DNA of 64,000 bases from Pseudomonas putida (GTDB lineage: Bacteria; Pseudomonadota; Gammaproteobacteria; Pseudomonadales; Pseudomonadaceae). The position numbers and the translations under genes are program-made. The notes beneath the pieces were generated by a model that worked only from the letters and a program-made list of their open reading frames with translations, was not told where the DNA came from and searched no databases. Shown here in pieces: positions 14,991 to 24,442 of this stretch (the stretch's first letter is position 1; every line of letters begins with the position of its first letter). The DNA is taken from contig NZ_MKZO01000008.1 of assembly GCF_001941965.1 (NCBI RefSeq), positions 62,001-126,000 on the forward strand, given 5' to 3'.

Positions 14991-17038
14991 GCCGCCAGGT
15001 CCTCGCTCAGGCCGCTGTGGCGCAGCAGGGCATCGATGGACGGCTCGCGACCACGGAAGTCGACGAACAGCAGCATCGGTTCCTGCGAACCACCACGGGC
15101 CAGGATCGCCTCACGGAAGGCCCGGCCGGTTTCGGCGTTGAGCACGCCTTCTTCCTCGAAGCGCGAGAAGGCGTCGGCAGACAGCACTTCAGCCCACTTG
15201 TAGCTGTAGTAACCGGCCGCATAACCACCGGCGAAGATATGCGCAAAGCTGTTGGGGAAGCGGTTGTACGCCGGCGGACGCATGACCGATACCTCGTCAC
15301 GCACGCCTTCGAGCACTTCCAGCACGCTGCGGCCGTCGCCGTGGCGGGCATGCAGTTCGAAGTCGAACAGCGAGAACTCCAGCTGGCGGACCATCATCAG
15401 GCCGGACTGGAAGTTCTTCGCCGCCAGCATTTTCTCCAGCAGGTCCTGGGGCAGCGGTTCGCCGCTTTCGTAGTGACCGGAGATCAGCGCCAGGCCTTCC
15501 GGCTCCCAGCACCAGTTCTCCATGAACTGACTCGGCAGCTCGACCGCATCCCAGGCCACGCCGTTGATGCCGGACACGCCCGCATGCTCGATGCGGGTCA
15601 GCAGGTGGTGCAGGCCATGACCGAATTCGTGGAACAGGGTGGTCACTTCGTCGTGGGTCAGCAGCGCCGGCTTGCCGGGTGCGGCCGGGGTGAAGTTGCA
15701 CACCAGGTTGGCCACCGGGCTCTGCAGCTCGCCTTCGGCAGTGCGGCGACGGTCGCGGGCGCCATCCATCCAGGCACCGCCACGCTTGTTGGCGCGGGCA
15801 TAGAGGTCGAAGAAGAAGCGCCCGACATGGTGGCCGTTTTCCTTGATCTCGAACAGACGCACGTCCGGGTGCCAGGTGTCGAAGCCCTTCTGCTCGGCGA
15901 TCTCGATGCCGTACAGGCGCTGGACGATGGCGAACAGGCCGGAGAGCACCTTGTCGATCGGGAAGTAGGCGCGGAGGATTTCCTGGGAGACGCTGTAGCG
16001 CTGTTCGCGCAGCTTCTCGCCGTAGAAACCGCTGTCCCAGCTTTGCAGGTCGGCGCAGCCTTGCTCGGCGGCGTAGGCCTTGAGCTGGGCCAGGTCCTGG
16101 GCGGCGTAGGGTTTGCTGCGCTGCGCCAGGTTGCGCAGGAAGCCCAGCACCTGGTCGCTGGATTCGGCCATCTTGGTCGCCAGGCTCAGCTCGGCGAAGT
16201 TGGCGAAGCCGAGCAGCCCGGCCAGTTCCTGACGCAGGTCGAGGATGTCGTGCATCACCGGGCCGTTGTCGAACTGGCCGGCATTCGGGCCCTGGTCGGA
16301 GGCACGGGTGCAGTACGCGGCGTAGACCTCTTCGCGCAGGGCGCGGTCGGTGGCGTAGGTCATCACCGCGTAGTAGCTGGGGAATTCCAGGCTGATCAGC
16401 CAGCCGTCGAGGCCCTTGGCCTGGGCGGCGGCGGCCATTTGTGCCTTGGCCGAGTCGGTCAGGCCGGCGAGGGCGGCTTCATCGGTGACGTGCTTGGTCC
16501 AGGCCTGGGTGGCGTCGAGCAACTGGTTGGAGAAGCGGCTGCCCAGCTCGGACAGCTTGCTCTGCACCTCGGCGTAGCGCTTCTGCTGCTCCGGCGGCAG
16601 GTCGATACCCGACAGGCGGAAGTCACGCAGGGCGTGTTCGAGGATGGTTTTCTGCGCTACGTCGAAGCCGGCGGCTTCAGGGCTGGCGGCCAGCGCCTCG
16701 TAGGCCTGGAACAGCTCGCGGTTCTGCCCCAGTTCGGTGGAATAGGCGCTCAGGGCCGGCAGGCAGGCCTCGTAGGCTTCGCGCAGTTCGGCGCTGTTGC
16801 ACACGGCATTCAGGTGGCTGACGGGGCTCCAGGCCGCGCCGAGGCGGTCGTTGAGCTCGTCCATCGCCAGCACCAGGCCGGCCCAGGTCGGGTTGCTGGC
16901 CTGGGTCTTGAGAATCTCGGCAATGGCATTGCGGTTGTCGGCCAGGATCTGTTCAATCGCCGGCAGCACGTGCTCGGCACGGATCGCCGAGAAGGGCGGC
17001 AGGTCATAGGACTGCAGAAGCGGGTTGTTCGCACTCAC
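14987..17038 (-). CDS. prlC: Oligopeptidase A (M3 metallopeptidase)
   Basis: A 683-aa cytosolic zinc peptidase that degrades short peptides, including signal-peptide fragments. The active site HEFGHGLHH (HExxH) is present, with the downstream Glu region NGVAWDAVELPSQFMENW. I chose the GTG at 17038 (translated MSANNPLLQSYDLP), which has AAGG upstream, over a longer frame starting at 17065. It overlaps the YheV-like gene at its 3' end and is divergent from the gamma-carbonic anhydrase gene. Confidence 0.95.
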   Translation of the reverse strand: MSANNPLLQSYDLPPFSAIRAEHVLPAIEQILADNRNAIAEILKTQASNPTWAGLVLAMDELNDRLGAAWSPVSHLNAVCNSAELREAYEACLPALSAYSTELGQNRELFQAYEALAASPEAAGFDVAQKTILEHALRDFRLSGIDLPPEQQKRYAEVQSKLSELGSRFSNQLLDATQAWTKHVTDEAALAGLTDSAKAQMAAAAQAKGLDGWLISLEFPSYYAVMTYATDRALREEVYAAYCTRASDQGPNAGQFDNGPVMHDILDLRQELAGLLGFANFAELSLATKMAESSDQVLGFLRNLAQRSKPYAAQDLAQLKAYAAEQGCADLQSWDSGFYGEKLREQRYSVSQEILRAYFPIDKVLSGLFAIVQRLYGIEIAEQKGFDTWHPDVRLFEIKENGHHVGRFFFDLYARANKRGGAWMDGARDRRRTAEGELQSPVANLVCNFTPAAPGKPALLTHDEVTTLFHEFGHGLHHLLTRIEHAGVSGINGVAWDAVELPSQFMENWCWEPEGLALISGHYESGEPLPQDLLEKMLAAKNFQSGLMMVRQLEFSLFDFELHARHGDGRSVLEVLEGVRDEVSVMRPPAYNRFPNSFAHIFAGGYAAGYYSYKWAEVLSADAFSRFEEEGVLNAETGRAFREAILARGGSQEPMLLFVDFRGREPSIDALLRHSGLSEDLAA

Positions 17039-17129
17039 GGTTAGACACCTTGGCAGAAGAAACACCGGGCCATCTTAATTACAATCGCCGTCGCCCGCAG
17101 CTAATTAGGGCTAGAGAGGTTTCCTATTC

Positions 17130-17678
17130 ATGGCTATTCGCACCTACCAGCAGCACACGCCCCGGCTCGGTGAACGCGCCTTCGTCGACCGCAGCGCGGT
17201 GGTCATCGGCGATGTCGAGATCGGCGACGACAGCTCGGTCTGGCCGCTGACGGTGATCCGCGGCGACATGCACCGCATCCGCATCGGCGCGCGCACCAGC
17301 GTGCAGGACGCCAGCGTGCTGCACATCACCCACGCCGGGCCGTTCAACCCCGACGGCTTCCCGCTGCTGATCGGCGACGACGTGACCATCGGCCACAAGG
17401 TCATGCTCCACGGCTGCACCCTCGGCAACCGCATCCTGGTGGGCATGGGCAGCACCATCATGGATGGCGCCATCGTCGAGGACGAGGTGATCATCGGTGC
17501 CGGCAGCCTGGTGCCGCCGGGCAAGCGCCTGGAAAGCGGTTTCCTCTACGTCGGCAGCCCGGTGAAGCAGGCGCGGCCGCTGACCGACAAGGAACGCGCG
17601 TTCTTCCCCTACAGCGCCGCCAACTACGTGCGCCTCAAGGACCAGCACCTCGCCGAAGGCTACGACCAGTCCGAGTGA
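17130..17678 (+). CDS. Gamma-carbonic anhydrase family protein (YrdA-like)
   Basis: A 182-aa left-handed beta-helix protein made of hexapeptide repeats (VVIGDVEIGDDSSVWPLTVI). Zinc-binding histidines are present in the class pattern (VLHITH, TIGHKVMLHGC). Many members of this group are not active carbonic anhydrases, so the reaction is uncertain. AGAGAGG lies about 10 bases before the ATG. The HAD phosphatase gene follows at once on the same strand. Confidence 0.9.
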   Translation: MAIRTYQQHTPRLGERAFVDRSAVVIGDVEIGDDSSVWPLTVIRGDMHRIRIGARTSVQDASVLHITHAGPFNPDGFPLLIGDDVTIGHKVMLHGCTLGNRILVGMGSTIMDGAIVEDEVIIGAGSLVPPGKRLESGFLYVGSPVKQARPLTDKERAFFPYSAANYVRLKDQHLAEGYDQSE

Positions 17679-17704
17679 CGTCCCCCATTTCCAGCGAGAC
17701 CGAC

Positions 17705-18355
17705 ATGCACCAGCAGAACATCCTCTTCGACCTCGACGGCACCCTGACCGACCCGCGCGAAGGCATCACCCGTTCCATCCAGTTCGCCCTGGCCAAGCTC
17801 GGTATCGACGAGCCCGACCTGACCCGCCTCGAGCACTTTATCGGGCCGCCGCTGCTGCAGGCGTTCATGCAGTTCTACAGCTTCGACGAGGCGAAAGCCT
17901 GGGAGGCGGTGAATTTCTACCGTGAACGTTTCAAGCTCACCGGGCTGTACGAGAACCGCGTGTTCGACGGCGTTGGCGAACTGCTGGGCGAACTGCAAGG
18001 GCAGGGCCGCACCCTGTATATCGCCACCTCCAAACCCTGGGTGTTTGCCCGGGAGATCGCCCGGCATTTCGACTTTGCCAAGCACTTCAAGGTGATCTAC
18101 GGCAGCGAGCTGGATGGGACGCGGACCAACAAGGTCGAGCTGATCGGGCACCTGCTGGCGGAAGAGGGACTGGATCCGGCGCAGACCCTGATGATCGGTG
18201 ATCGCAAGCATGACCTGATCGGCGCGCGCAGCAACGGGCTGGAAGCAGTTGCGGTGGGGTATGGGTTTGGCAGCCGGGAAGAGTTGGTGGCGGAGCAGCC
18301 GGCGTATCACTACGAGACGCTGGCGCAGATGCATCAGGCATTCCGGCGCTCTTGA
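17705..18355 (+). CDS. HAD-superfamily hydrolase (phosphoglycolate phosphatase-like)
   Basis: A 216-aa phosphatase with motif I D-L-D-G-T (FDLDGTLTD), motif II (IATSKPWVF), and motif III/IV (MIGDRKHDLIGARSNG). The cap type is C1, as in Gph. The substrate cannot be read from the sequence. I use the ATG at 17705; an in-frame GTG at 17675 overlaps the previous stop. Probable operon with the gamma-carbonic anhydrase gene. A REP pair follows. Confidence 0.9.
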   Translation: MHQQNILFDLDGTLTDPREGITRSIQFALAKLGIDEPDLTRLEHFIGPPLLQAFMQFYSFDEAKAWEAVNFYRERFKLTGLYENRVFDGVGELLGELQGQGRTLYIATSKPWVFAREIARHFDFAKHFKVIYGSELDGTRTNKVELIGHLLAEEGLDPAQTLMIGDRKHDLIGARSNGLEAVAVGYGFGSREELVAEQPAYHYETLAQMHQAFRRS

Positions 18356-18356
18356 G

Positions 18357-18434
18357 GGCCTCATCGCTGGCAAGCCAGCTCCCACAGTGTCCGCGGCGAC
18401 TCAGAACCCTGTGGGAGCTGGCTTGCCAGCGATG
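18357..18434. repeat. REP inverted pair, running into a gene end
   Basis: Standard REP pair between convergent genes. Its right half supplies the last codons and stop of the aminopeptidase gene (see that entry). Confidence 0.85.
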
Positions 18435-19507
18435 CTTTTGAGTAGTCGCTGCCGCTCCTGGACCGGCAGCGCCCCTACCTCCTCAACCCGCCGATAAAAC
18501 CGCTGCCAATCTCCACCCACCTCGGCAAACATCCCGGCAAACGCCGGCACCCACTGGTCATACAGCCCGAACGGCAGCAGCTTGGCATTATTCATCGACC
18601 CATTGATCCACCCATCGAAACGCCCGACCCCGCCCCATTCGCCGTCCCGCAACTGCCGATACTCCACGCGCAAGCGCTCGAACTCCGCCTGCTTCGCCGC
18701 GCGCATCGCCGTCGCCTCCAGCGACTGCGCATACAGTTTCCTGAGCCGCTCACGACACGCCAGCACCAGCGCCACAAATTGGTCGCGCTGCTTGCCGCCG
18801 TCCACCACCGGCGCCGGCAGCCCCCACGCCGCCCGCCATTGCCGGGTGCCTTCCTGCTCGACGAAGGTGGCGAAGGATTCGTTGAACGCGGTGTCGTCCT
18901 TCACATAGAAACGCTGGTGCGCCAGCTCATGGAAAATCACCGTGGCCAGACGCTCGTCGCCCCAACTGACCATGGAATTGAGGATCGGGTCATCGAACCA
19001 GCCCAGGGTCGAATAGGCCTCGACCCCGCCGATATACACATCCTGCCCGTCGAGTTTCTGCAACGCCGCCGCACCGCGCGCGCCCGACTGGCTGTAATAG
19101 CCGCGATAGGCCACGCAGCCGGCGACGGGGAAGCAGTGGGTAACAGGCTCGAGGGAAAACTCCGGCGTGGCGAACACATTCCACACCACGTAGGGCCGGC
19201 CGATATCGGCATACACCCGGTAACTGCGGTTGTCCGGCAATTTCAGGTGCTCGCTGGCAAACACCCGGGCCTGCTGCGAACGCTGCAAATGCTGGCGCAA
19301 CGCAGGATCGGTGGCGGGATTGGCAATGACTTCAGGCACCGGCTCCCGGGCCCGCAACAGTTGCCATTGCCCGCTGGCGAGCTGGCTGTAATAGCCGAGG
19401 CTGCTGCAACCGTTCAGCAGGCCAAGCGCCAGGACGGGAACAAATACCCGAAAAACGCGGTCGAGTGCCCCGGAGCTTGAGCGCAGCAGAAGAAGAATTC
19501 GAATCAT
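18401..19507 (-). CDS. Putative lipoprotein aminopeptidase (PF10023 type)
   Basis: A protein of about 368 aa with a lipoprotein signal (LALGLLNGC, Cys as lipid site) and a zinc-peptidase motif HELAHQRFYV followed by AFNESFATFVEQEG. It is therefore a membrane-anchored periplasmic metalloprotease candidate. The start at 19507 (MIRILLLLRSS) is preferred over the ATG at 19528. The last 12 or so residues (SIAGKPAPTGF) are encoded by REP sequence, showing that a repeat replaced the native stop. Divergent from a lipoprotein gene; the starts are 65 bp apart. Confidence 0.85.
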   Translation of the reverse strand: MIRILLLLRSSSGALDRVFRVFVPVLALGLLNGCSSLGYYSQLASGQWQLLRAREPVPEVIANPATDPALRQHLQRSQQARVFASEHLKLPDNRSYRVYADIGRPYVVWNVFATPEFSLEPVTHCFPVAGCVAYRGYYSQSGARGAAALQKLDGQDVYIGGVEAYSTLGWFDDPILNSMVSWGDERLATVIFHELAHQRFYVKDDTAFNESFATFVEQEGTRQWRAAWGLPAPVVDGGKQRDQFVALVLACRERLRKLYAQSLEATAMRAAKQAEFERLRVEYRQLRDGEWGGVGRFDGWINGSMNNAKLLPFGLYDQWVPAFAGMFAEVGGDWQRFYRRVEEVGALPVQERQRLLKSIAGKPAPTGF

Positions 19508-19572
19508 GCGTGGGGTGGTCTCGCTCAAGTCCGTATCGCTTCAAGACTATCCTGCCCGCCCGGAGTTTTGCC

Positions 19573-19986
19573 ATGCGTACGATGCTCGCCGCCAGCACCC
19601 TGCTGGCGCTCGCCGGTTGTGCCGGCCTGCCCGATCCGGACCCGTCCCAGGCCTGGGTCGATCTTGCTCCCGGTCACGACCAGACCCTGCACGCTGTCGA
19701 AGTGGACGACCGTGCCTGGGATGACAAACGCTATTTCCAGGTCTCCCCGGGCAATCACCAGCTCACTGTGCGTTATCTGTTCGCCGTGGCTCCGACCAAT
19801 ATCGGCCCGGTCAGCGAACCGCTGTGGCGCGATTGCCAGCTCAACCTGAAATTCAACGACTTCAGCGCCGGCCAGCGTTATCGCCTGGAGACCGGCACCA
19901 TCGGCTTCCGGCCTTGGGCCAAGCTGTATGACGAACAGAGCAAGGTGGTCGGACGCGGCCTGCCGGCGGGTTGTCAGCGCACCTGA
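19573..19986 (+). CDS. Small lipoprotein, PA0062/PA0061-like (first paralogue)
   Basis: A 137-aa exported lipoprotein with lipobox LALAGC. The body has DPSQAWVDL, KRYFQVSPGNHQLTVRY and FSAGQRYRLE, repeated with changes in the next gene (NQAWVDF, GRFFQVTPGKHELVVRF, FQAGQRYRLE), so the two arose by tandem duplication. Two further cysteines are conserved (DCQLNL, GCQRT). The fold is probably a small beta sandwich (PEGA-like); the function is unknown. I chose the ATG at 19573 because the signal peptide begins there. Confidence 0.85.
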   Translation: MRTMLAASTLLALAGCAGLPDPDPSQAWVDLAPGHDQTLHAVEVDDRAWDDKRYFQVSPGNHQLTVRYLFAVAPTNIGPVSEPLWRDCQLNLKFNDFSAGQRYRLETGTIGFRPWAKLYDEQSKVVGRGLPAGCQRT

Positions 19987-20031
19987 GGGCGCTATGCTTG
20001 TGCTTTATATCGCTCGCCTGCGGAGACCATC

Positions 20032-20442
20032 ATGCGACAGCCAGCGATGTTGCTCGCCTTCAGCACCCTCGGCGCCTGCGCCACGCCCATGCCGCCGGTC
20101 GACCAGAACCAGGCCTGGGTCGATTTCTACACCATCACGCCCGGCAAGCTGGTCATGGCTGAACGCCTGGATGGCAAGCGGCTCACCGACGGCCGCTTCT
20201 TCCAGGTCACGCCGGGCAAGCACGAGCTGGTGGTGCGCTTCGACTACGAGATCAACACCGGGGTCTTCACCACCGACCCGACCGAACGCACCTGCTACCT
20301 GACCGTCGAATACGACGGGTTCCAGGCCGGCCAGCGCTATCGCCTGGAGGCCCGCGCCGTGGCCATGCAGCCCAACGCCCGGCTGTACAACGCCGAGCGC
20401 CAGGTGCTGGCAGAGGAACGGTTGATCCACTGCGTACCGTGA
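20032..20442 (+). CDS. Small lipoprotein (second paralogue)
   Basis: A 136-aa lipoprotein with a short signal MLLAFSTLGAC. Its body aligns with the preceding gene along most of the length, including a late Cys (LIHCVP). It starts 45 bp after that gene on the same strand, so they are likely co-transcribed. Its stop is immediately followed by the convergent DUF1161 gene, with 1 bp between them. Confidence 0.85.
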   Translation: MRQPAMLLAFSTLGACATPMPPVDQNQAWVDFYTITPGKLVMAERLDGKRLTDGRFFQVTPGKHELVVRFDYEINTGVFTTDPTERTCYLTVEYDGFQAGQRYRLEARAVAMQPNARLYNAERQVLAEERLIHCVP

Positions 20443-20443
20443 G

Positions 20444-20677
20444 TCAGTTGCCGTTGCGCTGGTAGACGATCTTCCTGGTGCCGTTTTCGCAGCTGCCCAC
20501 GACCATGTTCTGGTCGTGGACTTCGCTGTTGGGCACGATCTCCAGGGTGTAGGAGGTCACGCCCCGCGCCTGGATCTTGGCTTCGATTTCCGCTTTCAGT
20601 TCCTCGCACGGCTTGACCGCGGCGGAAGCATTGGCGGCCAGCAGCGACGCCAGTACAGCGATTGCAATACGGATCAT
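20444..20677 (-). CDS. DUF1161 periplasmic protein (first copy)
   Basis: A 77-aa protein with a cleavable signal (ASLLAANASA) and the DUF1161 pattern KPCEELKAEIEAKI...SYTLEIV...VVGSC...KIVY. The two Cys probably form a disulfide. GAGGAAA precedes the ATG at 20677. A paralogue lies at 22441-22662. Role unknown; DUF1161 proteins are reported as envelope proteins. Confidence 0.85.
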   Translation of the reverse strand: MIRIAIAVLASLLAANASAAVKPCEELKAEIEAKIQARGVTSYTLEIVPNSEVHDQNMVVGSCENGTRKIVYQRNGN

Positions 20678-20749
20678 GAGCAGTTTCCTCGTGGCAAAAA
20701 ACGTCAGCCAACTCCTGTTGGACCGGCGCAGCATGCCACGGTTCTGCTA

Positions 20750-21175
20750 TCAGGACTGCAAGGTCGCATCCAGGCTGATCTTCGCGTTGAGCACCTTGGA
20801 CACCGGGCAACCGGCCTTGGCCTTGTTCGCCAGCTCCAGGAACTGCTCGTTGCTGGCGCCGGGGACCTTGGCCTTGAGGATCAGGTGCACGGCGGTGATG
20901 GCAAAGCCATCAGGTTGCTTGTCCAGGGTCACTTCGGCGGTGGTATCGATGCTGTCGGCCTTCAGGCCGGCCTCGCCGAGGATCATCGACAGGGCCATGG
21001 AGAAACAGCCGGCGTGGGCGGCGCCGATCAGCTCTTCCGGGTTGCTCCCGGGCGTGCCTTCGAACCGCGTGTTGAAACCGTAGGGGATCTGCTTGAGCGC
21101 GCCGCTTTCGGTGGAAATGGTGCCTTTGCCGTCCTTCAGGCCACCTTGCCAGTGAGCCGATGCCGTCTTTTTCAT
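20750..21175 (-). CDS. osmC: OsmC-family peroxiredoxin
   Basis: A 141-aa thiol peroxidase acting on organic hydroperoxides. The catalytic cysteines are visible (HAGCFSMAL and AGCPVSKVL), with the OsmC start KKTASAHWQGGLKDGKG. AGGAGGC precedes the ATG at 21175. Probably a stand-alone stress gene; divergent from the flavin oxidoreductase gene. Confidence 0.93.
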   Translation of the reverse strand: MKKTASAHWQGGLKDGKGTISTESGALKQIPYGFNTRFEGTPGSNPEELIGAAHAGCFSMALSMILGEAGLKADSIDTTAEVTLDKQPDGFAITAVHLILKAKVPGASNEQFLELANKAKAGCPVSKVLNAKISLDATLQS

Positions 21176-21346
21176 GATGCCTCCTCGGGTTGTCGGCGCG
21201 GTCGGCGCCGTTCCTGAATTCAGAGGCCTGGCCCCCGGGCAAGTTCAGCCCGTTTGGCCCCTCGGGGATTGATTCCCCGGCAAGTGCCCCCACAGAAGCA
21301 ACAAAGGCCGTCTGTTCCGGCGGCTTCCGTTTGCCCTGGAGAACCC

Positions 21347-22351
21347 ATGAAGCGACTCGCGGATATCAAGATTTCCACCCTCGACCTGGTGCCGGTGCGC
21401 CAGGACGGCGGCCCGGCGCAAGCCCTGCGCAACTCCCTGGACCTGGCGCAACACGTTGAACGCTTTGGCTATCACCGCTTCTGGGTGGCCGAGCACCACA
21501 ACATGGATGGCATCGCCAGTTCGGCGACATCCGTGCTGCTCGGTTACCTGGCCGGCGGCACCTCGAGCATCCGCCTCGGATCTGGCGGGGTGATGCTGCC
21601 CAACCATGCGCCGCTGGTGATCGCCGAACAGTTCGGCACCCTCGCCAGCCTGTATCCGGGCCGGATCGAGCTGGGCCTGGGCCGCGCCCCCGGCTCCGAC
21701 CAGATGACCGCCCGCGCCCTGCGCCGCGAGCGCTCCGGCAGCGCCGATGATTTTCCGGACGATGTGCTGGAGCTGATGCGCTACCTCGGCCCACGCACGC
21801 CTGATCAAAAAGTGATCGCCGTGCCGGGGCATGACACCAACGTGCCGATCTGGCTGCTCGGCTCCAGCCTGTTCAGTGCCCAACTGGCCGGCCAGTTGGG
21901 CTTGCCCTACGCCTTCGCCTCGCACTTCGCGCCGCGCTACATGCATGAAGCGATTCGCGTCTACCGCAATCACTTCCAGCCGTCGGCGGTGCTCGACGAG
22001 CCGTACGTGATGCTCGGTGTGCCGATGGTGGTGGCGGACACCGACGAGCAGGCCGACTACCTGGCGACCTCGGTGTACCAGCGCATCCTTGCCCTGATGC
22101 GCGGCCAGAGCCTGATGCAGAAACCGCCGGTGCCGAGCATGAACGGCCTGTGGCTGCCTCATGAGCGGGATGCGGTGGGGGATTTCCTCGGCCTGGCGAT
22201 GATCGGCAGTCCGCAGAAGGTGAAGGCCAAGCTGGAGGTGCTGCTGGAGCAGACCGGGGCGGATGAGCTGATCTTTACCTCCGACCTGTATGAACATGCG
22301 GACCGGGTGCGGTCGTATGAGTTGATGGCCCAGACTGTGCTCGGCAGTTAG
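21347..22351 (+). CDS. LLM-class flavin-dependent oxidoreductase (luciferase-like)
   Basis: A 334-aa TIM-barrel monooxygenase-like protein. Diagnostic: [43 protein letters not shown] and the ELGLGRAPG signature of the bacterial luciferase superfamily. GGAG lies before the ATG at 21347. The substrate is unknown. A REP pair follows. Confidence 0.9.
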   Translation: MKRLADIKISTLDLVPVRQDGGPAQALRNSLDLAQHVERFGYHRFWVAEHHNMDGIASSATSVLLGYLAGGTSSIRLGSGGVMLPNHAPLVIAEQFGTLASLYPGRIELGLGRAPGSDQMTARALRRERSGSADDFPDDVLELMRYLGPRTPDQKVIAVPGHDTNVPIWLLGSSLFSAQLAGQLGLPYAFASHFAPRYMHEAIRVYRNHFQPSAVLDEPYVMLGVPMVVADTDEQADYLATSVYQRILALMRGQSLMQKPPVPSMNGLWLPHERDAVGDFLGLAMIGSPQKVKAKLEVLLEQTGADELIFTSDLYEHADRVRSYELMAQTVLGS

Positions 22352-22357
22352 GCACCA

Positions 22358-22434
22358 ATCGCTGGCAAGCCAGCTCCCACAGGTTCAGCGGCGCCGCGGA
22401 CACTGTGGGAGCTGGCTTGCCAGCGATGAGGCCC
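22358..22434. repeat. REP inverted pair
   Basis: AATCGCTGGCAAGCCAGCTC and reverse complement, between convergent genes. Confidence 0.85.
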
Positions 22435-22440
22435 TGAAAA

Positions 22441-22662
22441 TCACCCGCGCTTGTAGACGATTTCCTTGGTCCCGGCCTCACAGGACCCAACCACATGACC
22501 GCCCCCGGCGCCCTTCGCCACCACCTCGAGCGAATAATGCTGAACCCCCTTGGCATCCAGCTTCGCCGCGATCTCGCTCTTCAGCTCTTCACACGGCTTG
22601 CCCGCCGCCATCGCCGTACCGGCCAACCCCATCAACGCTACTGCCAGCATCATCTTCTTCAT
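22441..22662 (-). CDS. DUF1161 periplasmic protein (second copy)
   Basis: A 73-aa exported protein (signal LAVALMGLAGTAMAA) with GKPCEELKSEIAAKLDAKG and VVGSCEAGTKEIVYKRG, clearly paralogous to the gene at 20444-20677. AAGGAGAG lies before the ATG at 22662. The stop abuts the REP pair. Role unknown. Confidence 0.88.
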   Translation of the reverse strand: MKKMMLAVALMGLAGTAMAAGKPCEELKSEIAAKLDAKGVQHYSLEVVAKGAGGGHVVGSCEAGTKEIVYKRG

Positions 22663-22741
22663 TGATCGCTCTCCTTGTTGGACCAAAACGACAAAGGCCC
22701 CGGTCCCCCCGGAGCCCTGCCTATCAAACCTGCTCTTCATT

Positions 22742-22957
22742 TCAACTGTTGGCGATGCGGAACCCGACTTTCAGGGTCACCTGGAAATGCGCCGCCTTGT
22801 TGTCGCGGATATGCCCGCGGGTGTCCACCACTTCGAACCATTCCAGATGCTTGATGCTCTTGCCGGCTTCGGCCAGGGCATTGTTGATCGCATCCTCGAT
22901 GCTGGTGGGGGACGAGCCGACAAGCTCGATCTTCTTGTAGGTGTGATGATCGGACAT
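22742..22957 (-). CDS. Dodecin (flavin-binding small protein)
   Basis: A 71-aa protein with the dodecin pattern [20 protein letters not shown] and [11 protein letters not shown]; the Trp stacks flavin in the dodecamer. Stores or buffers flavins (or CoA). GGAGAAC lies before the ATG. Next to the DUF1161 gene on the same strand, with 79 bp between. Confidence 0.93.
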   Translation of the reverse strand: MSDHHTYKKIELVGSSPTSIEDAINNALAEAGKSIKHLEWFEVVDTRGHIRDNKAAHFQVTLKVGFRIANS

Positions 22958-23112
22958 TCGCTGTTCTCCTTCGGAAGGTGCGGGGATAGAGCCTAGCAGC
23001 GCCGGGCCGTTTTACCTCTGAGCCGAGGCCACAGCGAAACGTTCGATCGCACTTTCCAGAGCCGGTGCAGTCGGAACCTACACACCTCACTCAACCCTGA
23101 AGGAGACACACC

Positions 23113-23439
23113 ATGGCCAATAGCTCGCTACGCAAAGCCGCGCTGCAAAGCATGGAAGCGGAAATCGAAAGCCTGCTCAAATCTCTGGAAAGCCTGAAAG
23201 ACGATGCGTCGGACGAGTCGCGCAAGACCCTCAAAGCCCTGCGCAGCAACGCCGAGAACGCCCTGCGTCATTCCCGCAGCCTGCTTGGCGACGCTTATGA
23301 AGAGGTGAAGACCAAGACCCGCGAGACCGGCATCGCCACCCGCGACTACGCCCAGGAACACCCCTGGACCACCGCCGGCGTGGCCGTGGGCGCATTGGGC
23401 CTGCTGGCCGCCTACCTGCTGTGCAAGCGCGGCGATTGA
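23113..23439 (+). CDS. DUF883 protein (ElaB/YqjD family)
   Basis: A 108-aa protein: a long coiled-coil (about residues 10-70), then [21 protein letters not shown], the C-terminal membrane anchor of the YqjD/ElaB family that tethers ribosomes to the membrane in stationary phase. AAGGAGA precedes the ATG. Its 3' end overlaps the convergent trpI gene by 28 bp. Confidence 0.92.
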   Translation: MANSSLRKAALQSMEAEIESLLKSLESLKDDASDESRKTLKALRSNAENALRHSRSLLGDAYEEVKTKTRETGIATRDYAQEHPWTTAGVAVGALGLLAAYLLCKRGD

Positions 23440-24332
23440 TCGCCCTGTTGCGCCAGTTCTGCGCGCAACCAGCCTGCCAGTTGCTCGGCGCGCCCGTCCG
23501 CGGCGCGTCGCGGCACCCACAGCACCAGTGACGCCTGGGTCTGGCTGAACCCCCACGGGGCAGCCAGGCGCCCGGCGCGCAGGTCATCGGCGACCAGTGG
23601 CTGCGGCGCAATCGCCACGCCAAGCCCGGCCATCGCTGCCTCCAGCAAGTAATACAGATGCTCGAATCCCTGGCCGTAGCGCAACGCGCCGGGGTCCAGG
23701 TCGTGCTGGCGCGCCCAGTCCGGCCAGGCCTGCGGACGTGAGGTGGTGTGCAGCAGGGTTTCTGCGCGCAGGGCGTCGGCCGGCGCCTGGCGCAGGCGTT
23801 CGAAGCCCGGGAAGTGCGGGCTGAGCACCGGACCGACGGATTCCCGCGCCAGCTCGTAGACCTGCATATCCGCCGGCCACGGCGGTTCGGCGAACACCAG
23901 CAACGCGTCCAGGCCCGGCCGACGCGGGTCGAGATCGCCTTCGCCGGCCGACAGGTGCAAGCGCAGGTCCGGCAGATCAGCCTTCAAACGCCCGAGGCGG
24001 GGAATGAACCAGCGCGCCAGCAGACTCCCCGAACAACCCAGGACGAACGGCGCATCGGCCCCGCTCTGGCTCAGCTCGGCGCAGACCACCCGCAGCCGCT
24101 CGAACGCCTCGCCGCTGACCTCGCGAAGCCGTAACCCGGCATCTGTGAGTTTGATGCCGCGCCCGTCCTTGACGAACAGGCTTACCCCGAGATGGCTCTC
24201 CAGCGCCTTCAACTGGCGGCTGACGGCCCCGTGGGTCACATGCAGTTGCTCCGCCGCCTGGCTGACGCTGCCGAGACGGGCGGTGACTTCGAACGCCCTG
24301 AGGGCATTCAGTGGTGGCAGTTCCCTGGACAT
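23412..24332 (-). CDS. trpI: LysR-type activator of tryptophan synthase
   Basis: A 306-aa LysR regulator: N-terminal helix-turn-helix ([21 protein letters not shown]) and an inducer-binding domain with the TrpI-like stretch [21 protein letters not shown]. In pseudomonads TrpI binds between trpI and trpB and activates trpBA in response to indoleglycerol phosphate. The divergent position 110 bp from trpB matches exactly. Confidence 0.95.
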   Translation of the reverse strand: MSRELPPLNALRAFEVTARLGSVSQAAEQLHVTHGAVSRQLKALESHLGVSLFVKDGRGIKLTDAGLRLREVSGEAFERLRVVCAELSQSGADAPFVLGCSGSLLARWFIPRLGRLKADLPDLRLHLSAGEGDLDPRRPGLDALLVFAEPPWPADMQVYELARESVGPVLSPHFPGFERLRQAPADALRAETLLHTTSRPQAWPDWARQHDLDPGALRYGQGFEHLYYLLEAAMAGLGVAIAPQPLVADDLRAGRLAAPWGFSQTQASLVLWVPRRAADGRAEQLAGWLRAELAQQGDQSPRLHSR

Positions 24333-24442
24333 GACGTGTGAGTTTTCCTGACAGGTTGCGGCGATCTTATCGGTTTTCAGCGGCGCCTGTCGTGGTTAGA
24401 GTAGGACCATTGTCAGCCAAATCCTTCCCTACGGAGCGACCC
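24333..24442. promoter_or_regulatory. trpI-trpB divergent control region
   Basis: The 110 bp between the two start codons must hold both promoters and the TrpI sites. A TGTGAG-N6-TGACAGG stretch next to trpI resembles the half-site style of LysR sites, but I cannot fix the operator exactly. CGGAG precedes trpB. Confidence 0.6.
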
